Below, one piece after another: positions 49,874 through 57,673 of a stretch of DNA of 64,000 nucleotides. Position numbers and translations under genes: made by a program. Under the pieces are notes generated by a model, which had not been told where the DNA came from, did no database searches, and was given only the letters and a program-made list of their open reading frames with translations. Position 1 is the stretch's first letter. The number at the start of each line of letters is the position of its first letter. The DNA comes from QHXQ01 sp038322995 (lineage in GTDB: Bacteria > Acidobacteriota > Blastocatellia > Pyrinomonadales > Pyrinomonadaceae), in the NCBI GenBank assembly GCA_038322995.1, contig JBBQGM010000001.1, positions 1 to 64,000 of the forward strand, in the 5' to 3' direction.

Positions 49874-50629
49874 CTAAGCTGGTGGCCAACGAGTCGTCCG
49901 GCGTGGCCGCGCGGCCAGTTCACCCGTGCGAAAGCGGGGCACGCCGCCGACGGCCGCGCTGTCGATGAGCGACTGCACTGGCATGTGCTCAAACGATGAC
50001 GACTCGCGGGTTGTAGGCTTACGCAGATGCTCGAAGAGCATGTATGCGCCGAGCAGCACGAGCGCAACCGGCAGGAGTTGGCGCATAGGCAGCGAGAACC
50101 CGAAGAGCGTGTGCAGCAGAAAACCGCCGCCCATCACGACCAGCACGACGGCCCAAGCGACCGGGTTGCCGTAGAGCCTGCGCGCGATGGCGTCCGACTC
50201 GGCGGCGGGCGCTAACCCAGCGCGAAACAGTTGCGCGGTGCGGAAGGCGTCCACGGCGGCGAAGAGCCAGATGCCGATTGCGCCGAGTACGAATAAGGCG
50301 TTGTTGTCCGTGACCGTCGCTAGTTGGAAGAAACCGGCGAAGATGGCGAAGTGGACGACCGCTTTGGAAATCTGCCCGTTGTAGGCCGCGCCCAAACCTG
50401 GCAGCAGGAACGACAGCAACAGCGCGGCGACGCGCGAACTCTTGCGCCGCGCCGGCAACGGCTGATCCGTGCGCGCCGATTGGTACTGCAATAACTCGAC
50501 GCCCGCGACAATGCAGTCCTGACAATAAGGAAAGCCGCGTATGCGATGATCACACGCCGGACACAAGGGTCGGGCGCAACGACCGCACTGCACGGCGGCG
50601 GTGTTCATTGGATGGTAAGAACAGTTCAT
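49874..50629 (-). CDS. Membrane protein with N-terminal B-box-type zinc finger
   Basis: The 251-residue protein starts with a zinc finger 'CSYHP', then 'CGRCARPLCPAC' and 'CQDC' (residues 3-39), followed by a linker and four to five membrane helices ('LSFLLPGLGAAYNGQISKAV' is typical of TM2/DUF5683-like proteins). Start taken at the second Met, next to the zinc finger. Such proteins are widespread in Acidobacteriota; function unknown. It follows the anti-sigma gene on the same strand after 62 bases. Confidence 0.75.
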   Translation of the reverse strand: MNCSYHPMNTAAVQCGRCARPLCPACDHRIRGFPYCQDCIVAGVELLQYQSARTDQPLPARRKSSRVAALLLSFLLPGLGAAYNGQISKAVVHFAIFAGFFQLATVTDNNALFVLGAIGIWLFAAVDAFRTAQLFRAGLAPAAESDAIARRLYGNPVAWAVVLVVMGGGFLLHTLFGFSLPMRQLLPVALVLLGAYMLFEHLRKPTTRESSSFEHMPVQSLIDSAAVGGVPRFRTGELAARPRRTTRWPPA

Positions 50630-50691
50630 CAAACTTGCCTGTTATACTCGCAAACTCGAATTCAAGTTAAAGCTGACTGCAAAATTAACGC

Positions 50692-51471
50692 TTAGTGCTG
50701 GGCCGGTTGCGCGCCGCGCGGCGCAGCAGGTTGCGCGTTGCGCTCCCCGTTGTTGTGCTGTTGTGGGTTGCGCTCGCGCTTGCCGAGGATGGCGGCGCTG
50801 CGTGCGGCGGTGCTTGCGCCGTGCGCGATGCGCAGCGAGGCGCGGTACATACCGGCGATGGAGCCGTCGTCGGAGAGCGTGGTTGTGCCGACCAGCACGG
50901 CGGCGAGCAACATCGTGGCGACGGTGGCCAGTTGCGGCGTCACCACCGCGTCGAGCCAACCGCGCACCCATTCTATGATGCGTGCGCCGACCGGGGCGCG
51001 TACTTCCTCCGCCTGCGTCGTGCCGAGCGTGGCTTGCAAAATGCGTTCGTGCAGGCCGGCAGGCACAGGCAATTCGTCACTAATGTATGTGTAACAAGCG
51101 CCGATGGAGCGGACGACATCACCGGGCAAATTTGTGCAGTTGTGACAGAGGGCGGCGTGGCGTTCCCAACGGTGATAGAGAGCGGCGGGCAGGAAACCGT
51201 CGAGGTAGTCGGTCAGATAAGCTTCAAACTCCTCGCAGTTCATCACCGTCTCCGGCGCAGTGTGCAGGAGGATCGATGCTTCAAGCTCGACTGATGGCAC
51301 GGGCGCGGCGGCCATATGGCACACGCGAATGGTGTTCTTCACTTCGCTGAGCAGATCGTGGCAGACTGGACAGCGTAGCGCGTGCGCACCCATCGCCCGT
51401 TGGGCGTCGGCGGCGAGCGCGCCGTCCAGATAGTCAGTCAATCGATCTTCAAATTCAGCACACAACATCAT
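50692..51471 (-). CDS. Anti-sigma factor with two zf-HC2 domains
   Basis: The 259-residue protein has two zinc-finger anti-sigma domains in tandem: 'HALRCPVC' near 29-37 and 'HAALCHNC' near 105-112, each preceded by 'LTDYLDG'. One transmembrane helix follows (about 180-200), then a disordered Gln/Asn/Pro-rich tail. It lies downstream of an ECF sigma factor on the same strand and probably sequesters it at the membrane. Two HC2 domains in one protein are less usual than one. Confidence 0.88.
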   Translation of the reverse strand: MMLCAEFEDRLTDYLDGALAADAQRAMGAHALRCPVCHDLLSEVKNTIRVCHMAAAPVPSVELEASILLHTAPETVMNCEEFEAYLTDYLDGFLPAALYHRWERHAALCHNCTNLPGDVVRSIGACYTYISDELPVPAGLHERILQATLGTTQAEEVRAPVGARIIEWVRGWLDAVVTPQLATVATMLLAAVLVGTTTLSDDGSIAGMYRASLRIAHGASTAARSAAILGKRERNPQQHNNGERNAQPAAPRGAQPAQH

Positions 51472-51565
51472 CAGCTCTCATTTCACCCTTCTGCTTGTTC
51501 TTGGCTCTTCGCCCGTTCTCCTTTACGCTCAAGCGCCCAAGCCTAAACGTAAACCGCTGCCGCTT

Positions 51566-52171
51566 TCACACATCGCTCATAGCCACGACGCGCATCCGGC
51601 GCAAAATCTTCGCCAATTCAATGCGCCCACGATTGATGCGCGACTTGACCGTGCCCTCCGGTATCTTCAACAGGTCAACGATCTCTTGATAACTCAACTC
51701 CTCAAGGTCGCGCAGGATCACGCAGGTGCGTAAATCCGGCGGCAACTTGTCAATCGCGGCCTGGACTTGCGCGCCCAACTCGCGCCGCTCCATTTCGCGT
51801 TGCGGCGTGTTACCGGCGGCGCGCAGATGGTACGTGTGCCCTTCGATGTCTTCGGCGTGCGAGTCTTGCGGAGCGCGTTGGCGACGGCGGTAATCATCTA
51901 TGATTAGATTACGCGCGAGCCGCATCAACCAGTTTTGCAGGTCGCCCTGTTTGGCATCGTATTGATCGAGGGAGCGATAGACGCGGATGAAAACTTCCTG
52001 CGCCAAATCTTCGGCGGCGTCCGCACGGGAGGTGAAGCGGTAGGCGAGATTATAGACCCGGCGCGTGTAGAGCGAGACGATCTCCTCCCACGCCGCGCCA
52101 TCACCGGCCCGACACCGGCGAATCAATTCCGTTCCATCGTTGCCGACAGTCAACGCTGTTGCAGCTCCCAC
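51566..52171 (-). CDS. ECF RNA polymerase sigma factor
   Basis: The 201-residue protein has region 2 ('YNLAYRFTSRADAAEDLAQE' and 'IRVYRSLDQYD', 'NLIIDDYRRR') and region 4 ('LPPDLRTCVILRDLEELSYQ' and 'EGTVKSRINRGR'). It is an RpoE-type extracytoplasmic-function factor and probably controlled by the double zf-HC2 protein encoded just downstream. The start appears to be GTG, preceded by a purine-rich stretch. No regulon can be read here. Confidence 0.92.
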   Translation of the reverse strand: MGAATALTVGNDGTELIRRCRAGDGAAWEEIVSLYTRRVYNLAYRFTSRADAAEDLAQEVFIRVYRSLDQYDAKQGDLQNWLMRLARNLIIDDYRRRQRAPQDSHAEDIEGHTYHLRAAGNTPQREMERRELGAQVQAAIDKLPPDLRTCVILRDLEELSYQEIVDLLKIPEGTVKSRINRGRIELAKILRRMRVVAMSDV

Positions 52172-52469
52172 GACGCGCGCCCTTTCCGTCTCCGGCCGCT
52201 CTCAACTCCGCCGATGCGCGGGCCGAGAACTCTTATGTCGTCGGGCATAACGACGGGCATAACGCGAAAGTTCCCCGTAAACGTGACAGGCAGAAGGCCA
52301 TAAACTGTCCGCCCCCGCATCGGACGCGGGCGATAAGCGTACGCCGTGATGCTGAGCAACATGCTCGGCCGACAGGTTATTGACTGCCGGCTATCCACCA
52401 TCAGCTACCCATTGCTTTGTTGCGCCTGAATAGCGAATGTTGTAGCCTTGACAAGCCACACCATATATT
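52172..52469. promoter_or_regulatory. Divergent promoter region
   Basis: No gene is evident. The region separates the minus-strand sigma operon from the plus-strand membrane gene at 52470 and must hold both promoters. It ends in an AT-rich part around 52430-52470. No clear autoregulatory ECF motif was identified. Confidence 0.35.
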
Positions 52470-53663
52470 GTGGTCGGTTCATCGTTGGAGGTCAAGAGAA
52501 GCCCTGCCACGCGGTTGCCGCCGGCCAATGATTGCTTGCCAAAGAGACTTTTAATTTTGCGTCCGTATCTAAAATTTTTTGGCTTGTGCTTGCTCGCGGC
52601 CTTGGCCCTGTGGTGGTTTGGCCATGACCTGCCGTGGCAGGAGGTGCGCCGCGAAGTCGGGCAAGCGAACTGGTGGCTGATTGCGCTGGCAACACTGATC
52701 ATCTGCGCCACCTTCGGCGTGCGCGCTTTGCGCTGGCGCGTGTTGCTTGCGCCGCTCGTGCCGGCCCGGTTGATTGATCTGTTTGCGGCGACGACGGTCG
52801 GCTTCGGCGCGATCTTCGCGGTCGGGCGCACGGGCGAGGTTTTAAGGCCGGCGTTCCTCTCATTGCGCGACCGGCGCGTGCGCCCGGCGGCGGCCTTCGT
52901 CACTGTAGGCGTCGAGCGCATCTGCGACACGGCGGCGGTCGTCTTGATCTTCGCCTTTAACCTACTCTGGTTTCGCGCGCCGGCTGGCGACCCGGCCGCT
53001 TATGTGTTGGTGCGCCGCGCGGGCGTCTTGATGTTGGGCGCGCTCATCGGCGTGATCATCACGCTGCTACTGTTTCGCCGAAATGCGCCGGCCGTCATCG
53101 GCTGGCTCGAAGGGCGGGCGGCGCGTTGGCCGCGGCTGCTCAAGCGCGCGGCCAACTTGCTGACGGGTGTGTTGGCTCAACTCGCGCAGGCGCTGGGCGT
53201 GCTCACGGACGCGCGTGCTTTGCTTGCGACCGTCGGCTGGACGGTGCTGCTGTGGGCGATCATCGTCACGACGAACTTCCTCGTCCTGCGCGCGTTTCAT
53301 CTGCCGTTCGGGTTGAGCGAGACGCTCTTCGTCTTGGGCTGGGCCTTGGTCGGTTCGCTCGTGCCGACACCGGGCGGCGCGGCCGGCGCGTTCCATCTGG
53401 TGACGGCCGCCGGCTTGGTCTTCCTGGGCATCGCGGAGGCGAAGGCTAAGTCGGTCTCAATCGTGCTGCATCTGGTGCTGTTCGCGCCCGCGTTCTTTTT
53501 CGGGTTGTACTATTTCCTGCGCAGCGACGTGAGCTTCGCGCGCATGCGCGACCTCGCCACGACGGAAGCCGCCGATGTAGCCGCAGGCGCGCGAGCAGAG
53601 GCGCGGCCGGGTGATGAAACTGAGATGAATGGCGCGGCTGCGCGCATCCGCGTCAAGGCTTGA
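52470..53663 (+). CDS. YbhN/AglD-family membrane protein
   Basis: The protein of about 397 residues has seven to eight hydrophobic helices and the family-type segments 'ALRWRVLLAP', 'GAIFAVGRTGEVLRPAFLSL' and 'PTPGGAAGAFHLV'. Members of this group (lysylphosphatidylglycerol synthase-like, UPF0104) are flippase or transferase-related proteins of the inner membrane. The start is uncertain: GTG 52470 adds about 30 non-conserved residues. The C-terminus is a charged cytoplasmic tail. Confidence 0.8.
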   Translation: MVGSSLEVKRSPATRLPPANDCLPKRLLILRPYLKFFGLCLLAALALWWFGHDLPWQEVRREVGQANWWLIALATLIICATFGVRALRWRVLLAPLVPARLIDLFAATTVGFGAIFAVGRTGEVLRPAFLSLRDRRVRPAAAFVTVGVERICDTAAVVLIFAFNLLWFRAPAGDPAAYVLVRRAGVLMLGALIGVIITLLLFRRNAPAVIGWLEGRAARWPRLLKRAANLLTGVLAQLAQALGVLTDARALLATVGWTVLLWAIIVTTNFLVLRAFHLPFGLSETLFVLGWALVGSLVPTPGGAAGAFHLVTAAGLVFLGIAEAKAKSVSIVLHLVLFAPAFFFGLYYFLRSDVSFARMRDLATTEAADVAAGARAEARPGDETEMNGAAARIRVKA

Positions 53664-53740
53664 ACGAGCCGGGGCAAGCGCAAGTCAAAGCGATTCGCTC
53701 AGCAATTTCTAACGTTTCTTTAGCTTGAAATGGAGTCACT

Positions 53741-54229
53741 ATGAAGTGTCCCTTCTGCGGTTATCTGGAAGACAAGGTGGTTGACTCGCGCGAGTCGCGC
53801 GAGGGCGAAGCGATCCGGCGACGGCGTGAGTGCTTGAAGTGCGAGCGGCGCTTCACGTCTTACGAGCGGATCGACGAAATCCCCTACATGGTCGTTAAAA
53901 AGGATGGGCGGCGCGAGCCGTTCGACCGCAACAAAGCGATGGCCGGCATCCTGCGCGCTTGCGAGAAGCGGCCCGTGCCATCGGCAAAACTGGACGGCAT
54001 CGTCAACGCGGTCGAAAAGTATGTGCAGGATTCGCCTGAACGCGAGCGCCCGACGAGCAAGGTGGGCGAGATCATCATGCGCCGCTTGAAAGAATTGGAT
54101 AAAGTCGCTTACGTGCGCTTTGCCTCCGTCTATCTGGAATTTGAGGACGTGACCGAGTTCATGCACGAGCTAAAACATCTCGTGCGCGCCCGCACGGCTG
54201 GCGGCGCAGCGCCGAAGCGCACGGCCTAA
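53741..54229 (+). CDS. nrdR: Transcriptional repressor NrdR
   Basis: The 162-residue protein has an N-terminal zinc ribbon ('MKCPFCG' and 'CLKCERRFTSYER') and an ATP-cone domain ('VVKKDGRREPFDRNKAMAGI'). NrdR senses ATP/dATP and represses ribonucleotide reductase genes by binding NrdR boxes. Full length for the family. The C-terminal tail after residue 145 is divergent and Ala/Arg-rich. Confidence 0.97.
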   Translation: MKCPFCGYLEDKVVDSRESREGEAIRRRRECLKCERRFTSYERIDEIPYMVVKKDGRREPFDRNKAMAGILRACEKRPVPSAKLDGIVNAVEKYVQDSPERERPTSKVGEIIMRRLKELDKVAYVRFASVYLEFEDVTEFMHELKHLVRARTAGGAAPKRTA

Positions 54230-54320
54230 TGCGGCAGAGTTTGCGCGGCGGGCGACTGGCGGGCGGGCGCGTGGCCCGGCCGTTAGGTCGCCCGTCGTTT
54301 TTAGTTTAGAGTTGACTACG

Positions 54321-54779
54321 ATGATCTTGCGTACCATCGGCCTGAAACAGATCGAGCTTGAGCGGCTGCGCGAGCGCTTGGCACGGATGCTCGCGGCGTT
54401 CCAGGAAGCGGCCATTGATGGCGCGCCGCCCGCGCCCGGCGTCTGGGTGCCAACTTTTGATCTGGCGGAGTGCGCCGAAGCCGTGCATGTGCTGGTCGAA
54501 CTGCCGGGCGTGCGCGCCGAAGAAATCGCCTTGACGCTAACGAGCACGCAACTGCATCTGGCCGGGCAGAAGAAACGACGCGCCCCACGCGGCAGAGTCA
54601 CGCATCTATGTTCCGAGCGTAGCTACGGGCGCTTCAGTTGCACCATCACCTTGCGCTGGCCCGTGCGCGTGCGCGGCGCGAGCGCCGAGTTGAAAGACGG
54701 ATTGTTGACAGTGCATTTACCCAAACTAGCGGAGCGGCGCGGCACGGAATTTAGAGTGGAGATAAGGGAGCAAGGGTGA
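54321..54779 (+). CDS. Small heat-shock protein (Hsp20/alpha-crystallin)
   Basis: The 152-residue protein has an alpha-crystallin domain: 'VWVPTFDLAECAEAVHVLVE', 'LPGVRAEEIALTL', 'RSYGRFSCTITLRWPVRVRG', 'AELKDGLLTVHLPK'. It prevents aggregation of unfolded proteins and lies directly upstream of lon, so refolding and degradation genes are adjacent. Start chosen at ATG 54321. Confidence 0.92.
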   Translation: MILRTIGLKQIELERLRERLARMLAAFQEAAIDGAPPAPGVWVPTFDLAECAEAVHVLVELPGVRAEEIALTLTSTQLHLAGQKKRRAPRGRVTHLCSERSYGRFSCTITLRWPVRVRGASAELKDGLLTVHLPKLAERRGTEFRVEIREQG

Positions 54780-54853
54780 ACGATAAATGCGGAATGATGA
54801 ATTCAAGGATTAACGTCCTGTTATTCATCCTTCCACATTCATCCTTCATCGTT
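54779..54853. repeat. AT-rich imperfect inverted repeat between hsp20 and lon
   Basis: Arms at 54786-54802 and 54823-54839 match in 15 of 17 positions. Outer AACGAT/ATCGTT (54779-54784, 54848-54853) and inner AGGA/TCCT extend the fold. It is markedly more AT-rich than its surroundings and may be a small repetitive element or an RNA hairpin affecting the lon transcript. Confidence 0.55.
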
Positions 54854-54861
54854 TAATCATT

Positions 54862-57321
54862 ATGTCTTCGATTTCAACTATCAACGAAGAGTTGGCCCAG
54901 GCGGCCGAGGGCGGCGAGCCGCAGTTGCAGGTGCCGGAGTCGCTGCCGTTGTTGCCGTTGCGCGACATTGTCATCTATCCCTTCATGATCGTGCCGCTGT
55001 TTGTCTCGCGCGAGAAATCGATCCGCGCAGTGGACGAGGCGTTGGGCGAGAACCGCATGATTCTGCTGGTCTCGCAACGCGATCTGGACAAGGAAGAACC
55101 GGCGGGCGACGACCTCTATAAGGTCGGCACGGTCGCGGTCATCATGCGTATGTTGAAGCTGCCCGACGGGCGCACGCGCATTCTCGTGCAGGGCTTGACG
55201 CGCGCGAATATCGAGACGGTAGAAGATGCCGGCGGGTTTTTGCGCGCCCGCCTCGCGGTGGTGCAAGAGCCAGCCGCGCCGGAACGTTCGCTTGAAGTTG
55301 AAGCGCTTGTCAGGAACGTGCGCGGCTCGATGGAGCGCGCGTCGAATCTGGGCAAGAACATCTCGCCCGAAGTGATGGCGATTGTCACGAGTCTGGATGA
55401 GCCGGGCCGGCTGGCCGATCTGGCGGCGTCGAATCTTGAGTTGAAAGTCGAAGACGCGCAGTCGATCTTGGACATCGCGGACACGACCGTGCGTTTGCGG
55501 CGCGTGAACGAGTTGCTGAACAAAGAGATCGAAGTCCTGACCGTGCAGCAGGAGATCAACACGCAGGCCCGCGCCGACATTGATCGCTCGCAACGCGAGT
55601 TCTTTCTGCGGCAACAACTGAAAGCGATTCAATCGGAGCTTGGCGAGGGCAACGAACTGGCCGAAGAGATCGCGCAGTTCCGCGAGAAGATCGAGACCGT
55701 GCAGATGCCTAAGGCCGCCGAGGAAGAGTCCTTGCGGCAACTCAAAAAGCTTGAGCGCATGCACCCGGACGCGGCCGAGACGGCGACGTTACGCAATTGG
55801 CTTGAGATCATGACCGACCTGCCGTGGTCGAAAGTGTCCGTGGACAATCTCGATCTACAGAAGGCGCAACAGATTCTCGACGAGGATCATTACGGGCTGG
55901 AAAAAGTTAAAGAACGCATCGTTGAATCGCTCGCGGTGCGGAAGCTAAAAGAGAAGCCGAAGGGATCGATTCTCTGTCTCGTCGGCCCGCCGGGCGTGGG
56001 CAAGACAAGCCTGGGGCGATCCATCGCCCGCGCGCTGGATCGCAAGTTCGTGCGTTTGAGTCTTGGCGGCCTGCACGACGAGGCTGAGATTCGCGGGCAT
56101 CGGCGTACCTATGTCGGCGCGATGCCTGGGCGCGTCATCCAGGCGATGCAGCAGGCGGGCACGAACAATCCGCTCATCATGCTCGACGAGATCGACAAGG
56201 TCGGCGCGGACTTTCGCGGCGATCCGTCGTCGGCGCTCCTGGAAGTGCTCGACCCAGAGCAGAACAACAGTTTCCGCGACAACTATCTCGGCGTCACGTT
56301 CGATCTATCGAACGCGATGTTTATGACGACCGCGAACGTGCTCGACACGATTCAGCCCGCGTTGCGCGACCGCATGGAAGTGATCCGGCTCGCGGGTTAC
56401 ACGGAGGAAGAGAAGTTGGAGATCGCGCGTCGCCATCTGATGCCGAAGCAGTTGGAAGAGAACGGCGTCACGCAGAAGAATGTGCGCATCTCGAAGCCGG
56501 CGCTTGCCGCCATCATTCAGCAATACACGCAGGAGGCGGGCTTGCGCCAACTTGAGCGCGAGATCGGCCGGGTTTGTCGCAAGGTGGCCCGGCGCGTGGC
56601 GGAAGGACACGAGGGCATCGTGCGCGTCACGCCGAAGAATTTGCACGAATTCTTGGGTGTGCCGAAGGTCATGCCGGGCGAGGTCTTGAAGAAAGATCAG
56701 ATCGGCGTAGCGACGGGCCTCGCGTGGACACCGGTCGGCGGCGACGTGCTGTTTATCGAAGCGTTGCGCGTGAAGGGCAAAGGTGTGCTGGTCTTGACGG
56801 GGCAGTTGGGCGAAGTGATGCGCGAGTCGGCGCAAGCTGCTTACTCGTATGCGAAGGCGCGGGCGCGCGAGCTTGGCATCCCCGAAGACGACTTCAATAT
56901 TTACGATTTGCACTTGCATATCCCCGAAGGCGCGATCCCGAAGGACGGGCCGTCGGCCGGGATCACGTTGGCGACCGCGATGGTCTCTGTGCTGGCGCAG
57001 CGCCCTGTGCGCAAGGACGTGGCGATGACGGGCGAGATCACGCTGCGCGGGAACGTGCTGCCGGTCGGCGGCGTCAAGGAGAAGGTGCTGGCGGCGCGAC
57101 GTGCGCGGGTGACGAAAATTATTTTGCCCGCACTCAATCAGCGCGATATGGACGAAGTGCCGAAGGAGTTGTTTGGCGAAATCCAGTTCATCTTTGTGGA
57201 CAATGTCCGGCAGGTCTTTCAAGAGGCGCTGAAAGAGCGCGTCGGGCCGCCGCCCCCGCCCGGTACGCCACGCCCGAAGCCTTTGCTACCACCGCCCGCC
57301 GCGCCTGCTTCGTCACATTAA
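54862..57321 (+). CDS. lon: ATP-dependent protease Lon
   Basis: The 819-residue protein has the N-terminal substrate-binding LAN domain ('LPLLPLRDIVIYPFMIVPLF'), an AAA+ module with Walker A 'GPPGVGKTS' near 375, and the protease domain with the catalytic Ser in 'PKDGPSAGIT' near 698 and Lys in 'GGVKEKVLAARRA' near 740. It degrades misfolded and regulatory proteins. The C-terminal 30 residues are Pro-rich. It lies next to hsp20. Confidence 0.97.
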   Translation: MSSISTINEELAQAAEGGEPQLQVPESLPLLPLRDIVIYPFMIVPLFVSREKSIRAVDEALGENRMILLVSQRDLDKEEPAGDDLYKVGTVAVIMRMLKLPDGRTRILVQGLTRANIETVEDAGGFLRARLAVVQEPAAPERSLEVEALVRNVRGSMERASNLGKNISPEVMAIVTSLDEPGRLADLAASNLELKVEDAQSILDIADTTVRLRRVNELLNKEIEVLTVQQEINTQARADIDRSQREFFLRQQLKAIQSELGEGNELAEEIAQFREKIETVQMPKAAEEESLRQLKKLERMHPDAAETATLRNWLEIMTDLPWSKVSVDNLDLQKAQQILDEDHYGLEKVKERIVESLAVRKLKEKPKGSILCLVGPPGVGKTSLGRSIARALDRKFVRLSLGGLHDEAEIRGHRRTYVGAMPGRVIQAMQQAGTNNPLIMLDEIDKVGADFRGDPSSALLEVLDPEQNNSFRDNYLGVTFDLSNAMFMTTANVLDTIQPALRDRMEVIRLAGYTEEEKLEIARRHLMPKQLEENGVTQKNVRISKPALAAIIQQYTQEAGLRQLEREIGRVCRKVARRVAEGHEGIVRVTPKNLHEFLGVPKVMPGEVLKKDQIGVATGLAWTPVGGDVLFIEALRVKGKGVLVLTGQLGEVMRESAQAAYSYAKARARELGIPEDDFNIYDLHLHIPEGAIPKDGPSAGITLATAMVSVLAQRPVRKDVAMTGEITLRGNVLPVGGVKEKVLAARRARVTKIILPALNQRDMDEVPKELFGEIQFIFVDNVRQVFQEALKERVGPPPPPGTPRPKPLLPPPAAPASSH

Positions 57322-57402
57322 GTGGGGCGAGTTTGACAGCGCAAAATCCCGGCGGGCCGGCGCAACCGGAAGCCTTCGGCGGGCATCTTTATTAGGGCAA
57401 GC

Positions 57403-57444
57403 GCGAAGCGGTTCTAGGTGGAAATCTTGCCCGCTTCGCCTTTT
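57403..57444 (+). terminator. Terminator-like hairpin after lon
   Basis: GCGAAGCGG and CCGCTTCGC form a 9-bp stem, followed by CTTTTC. A competing stem (GGGCAAG/CTTGCCC) overlaps it. It lies about 80 bases after the lon stop. Confidence 0.55.
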
Positions 57445-57465
57445 CTTTCCAATAGATAAGGTTGA

Positions 57466-57568
57466 CTCCCGTCAGACCGTGTGATAAGTAAAGAGACGGT
57501 TGTAGACGCGCTTTGGGGCAAGTATGGACATGCTTCCTGGCAGCGTCGGCTTTGACGGGAGCTTTTTT
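57466..57568 (+). ncRNA. Three-armed structured RNA candidate ending in a T-run
   Basis: A 9-bp closing stem (CTCCCGTCA 57466-57474 with TGACGGGAG 57553-57561) encloses two side arms: ACCGT/ACGGT (57476-57480, 57496-57500) and GACGC/GCGTC (57505-57509, 57543-57547), the latter with an inner AAGTAT/ATGCTT hairpin. Six T residues follow the closing stem. This three-way junction with terminator resembles a riboswitch or small RNA about 100 bases upstream of mltD. No known riboswitch class was recognised. Confidence 0.5.
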
Positions 57569-57673
57569 CGCCCCCTCGCGGTTTATTCAGTGGATGCCGC
57601 TCGCGTGGTCTTATAACTAAAGCCCACCATCGTGGATTCGCTTCAGCCTGAAGTTTAAGGAGACTGACGATTG

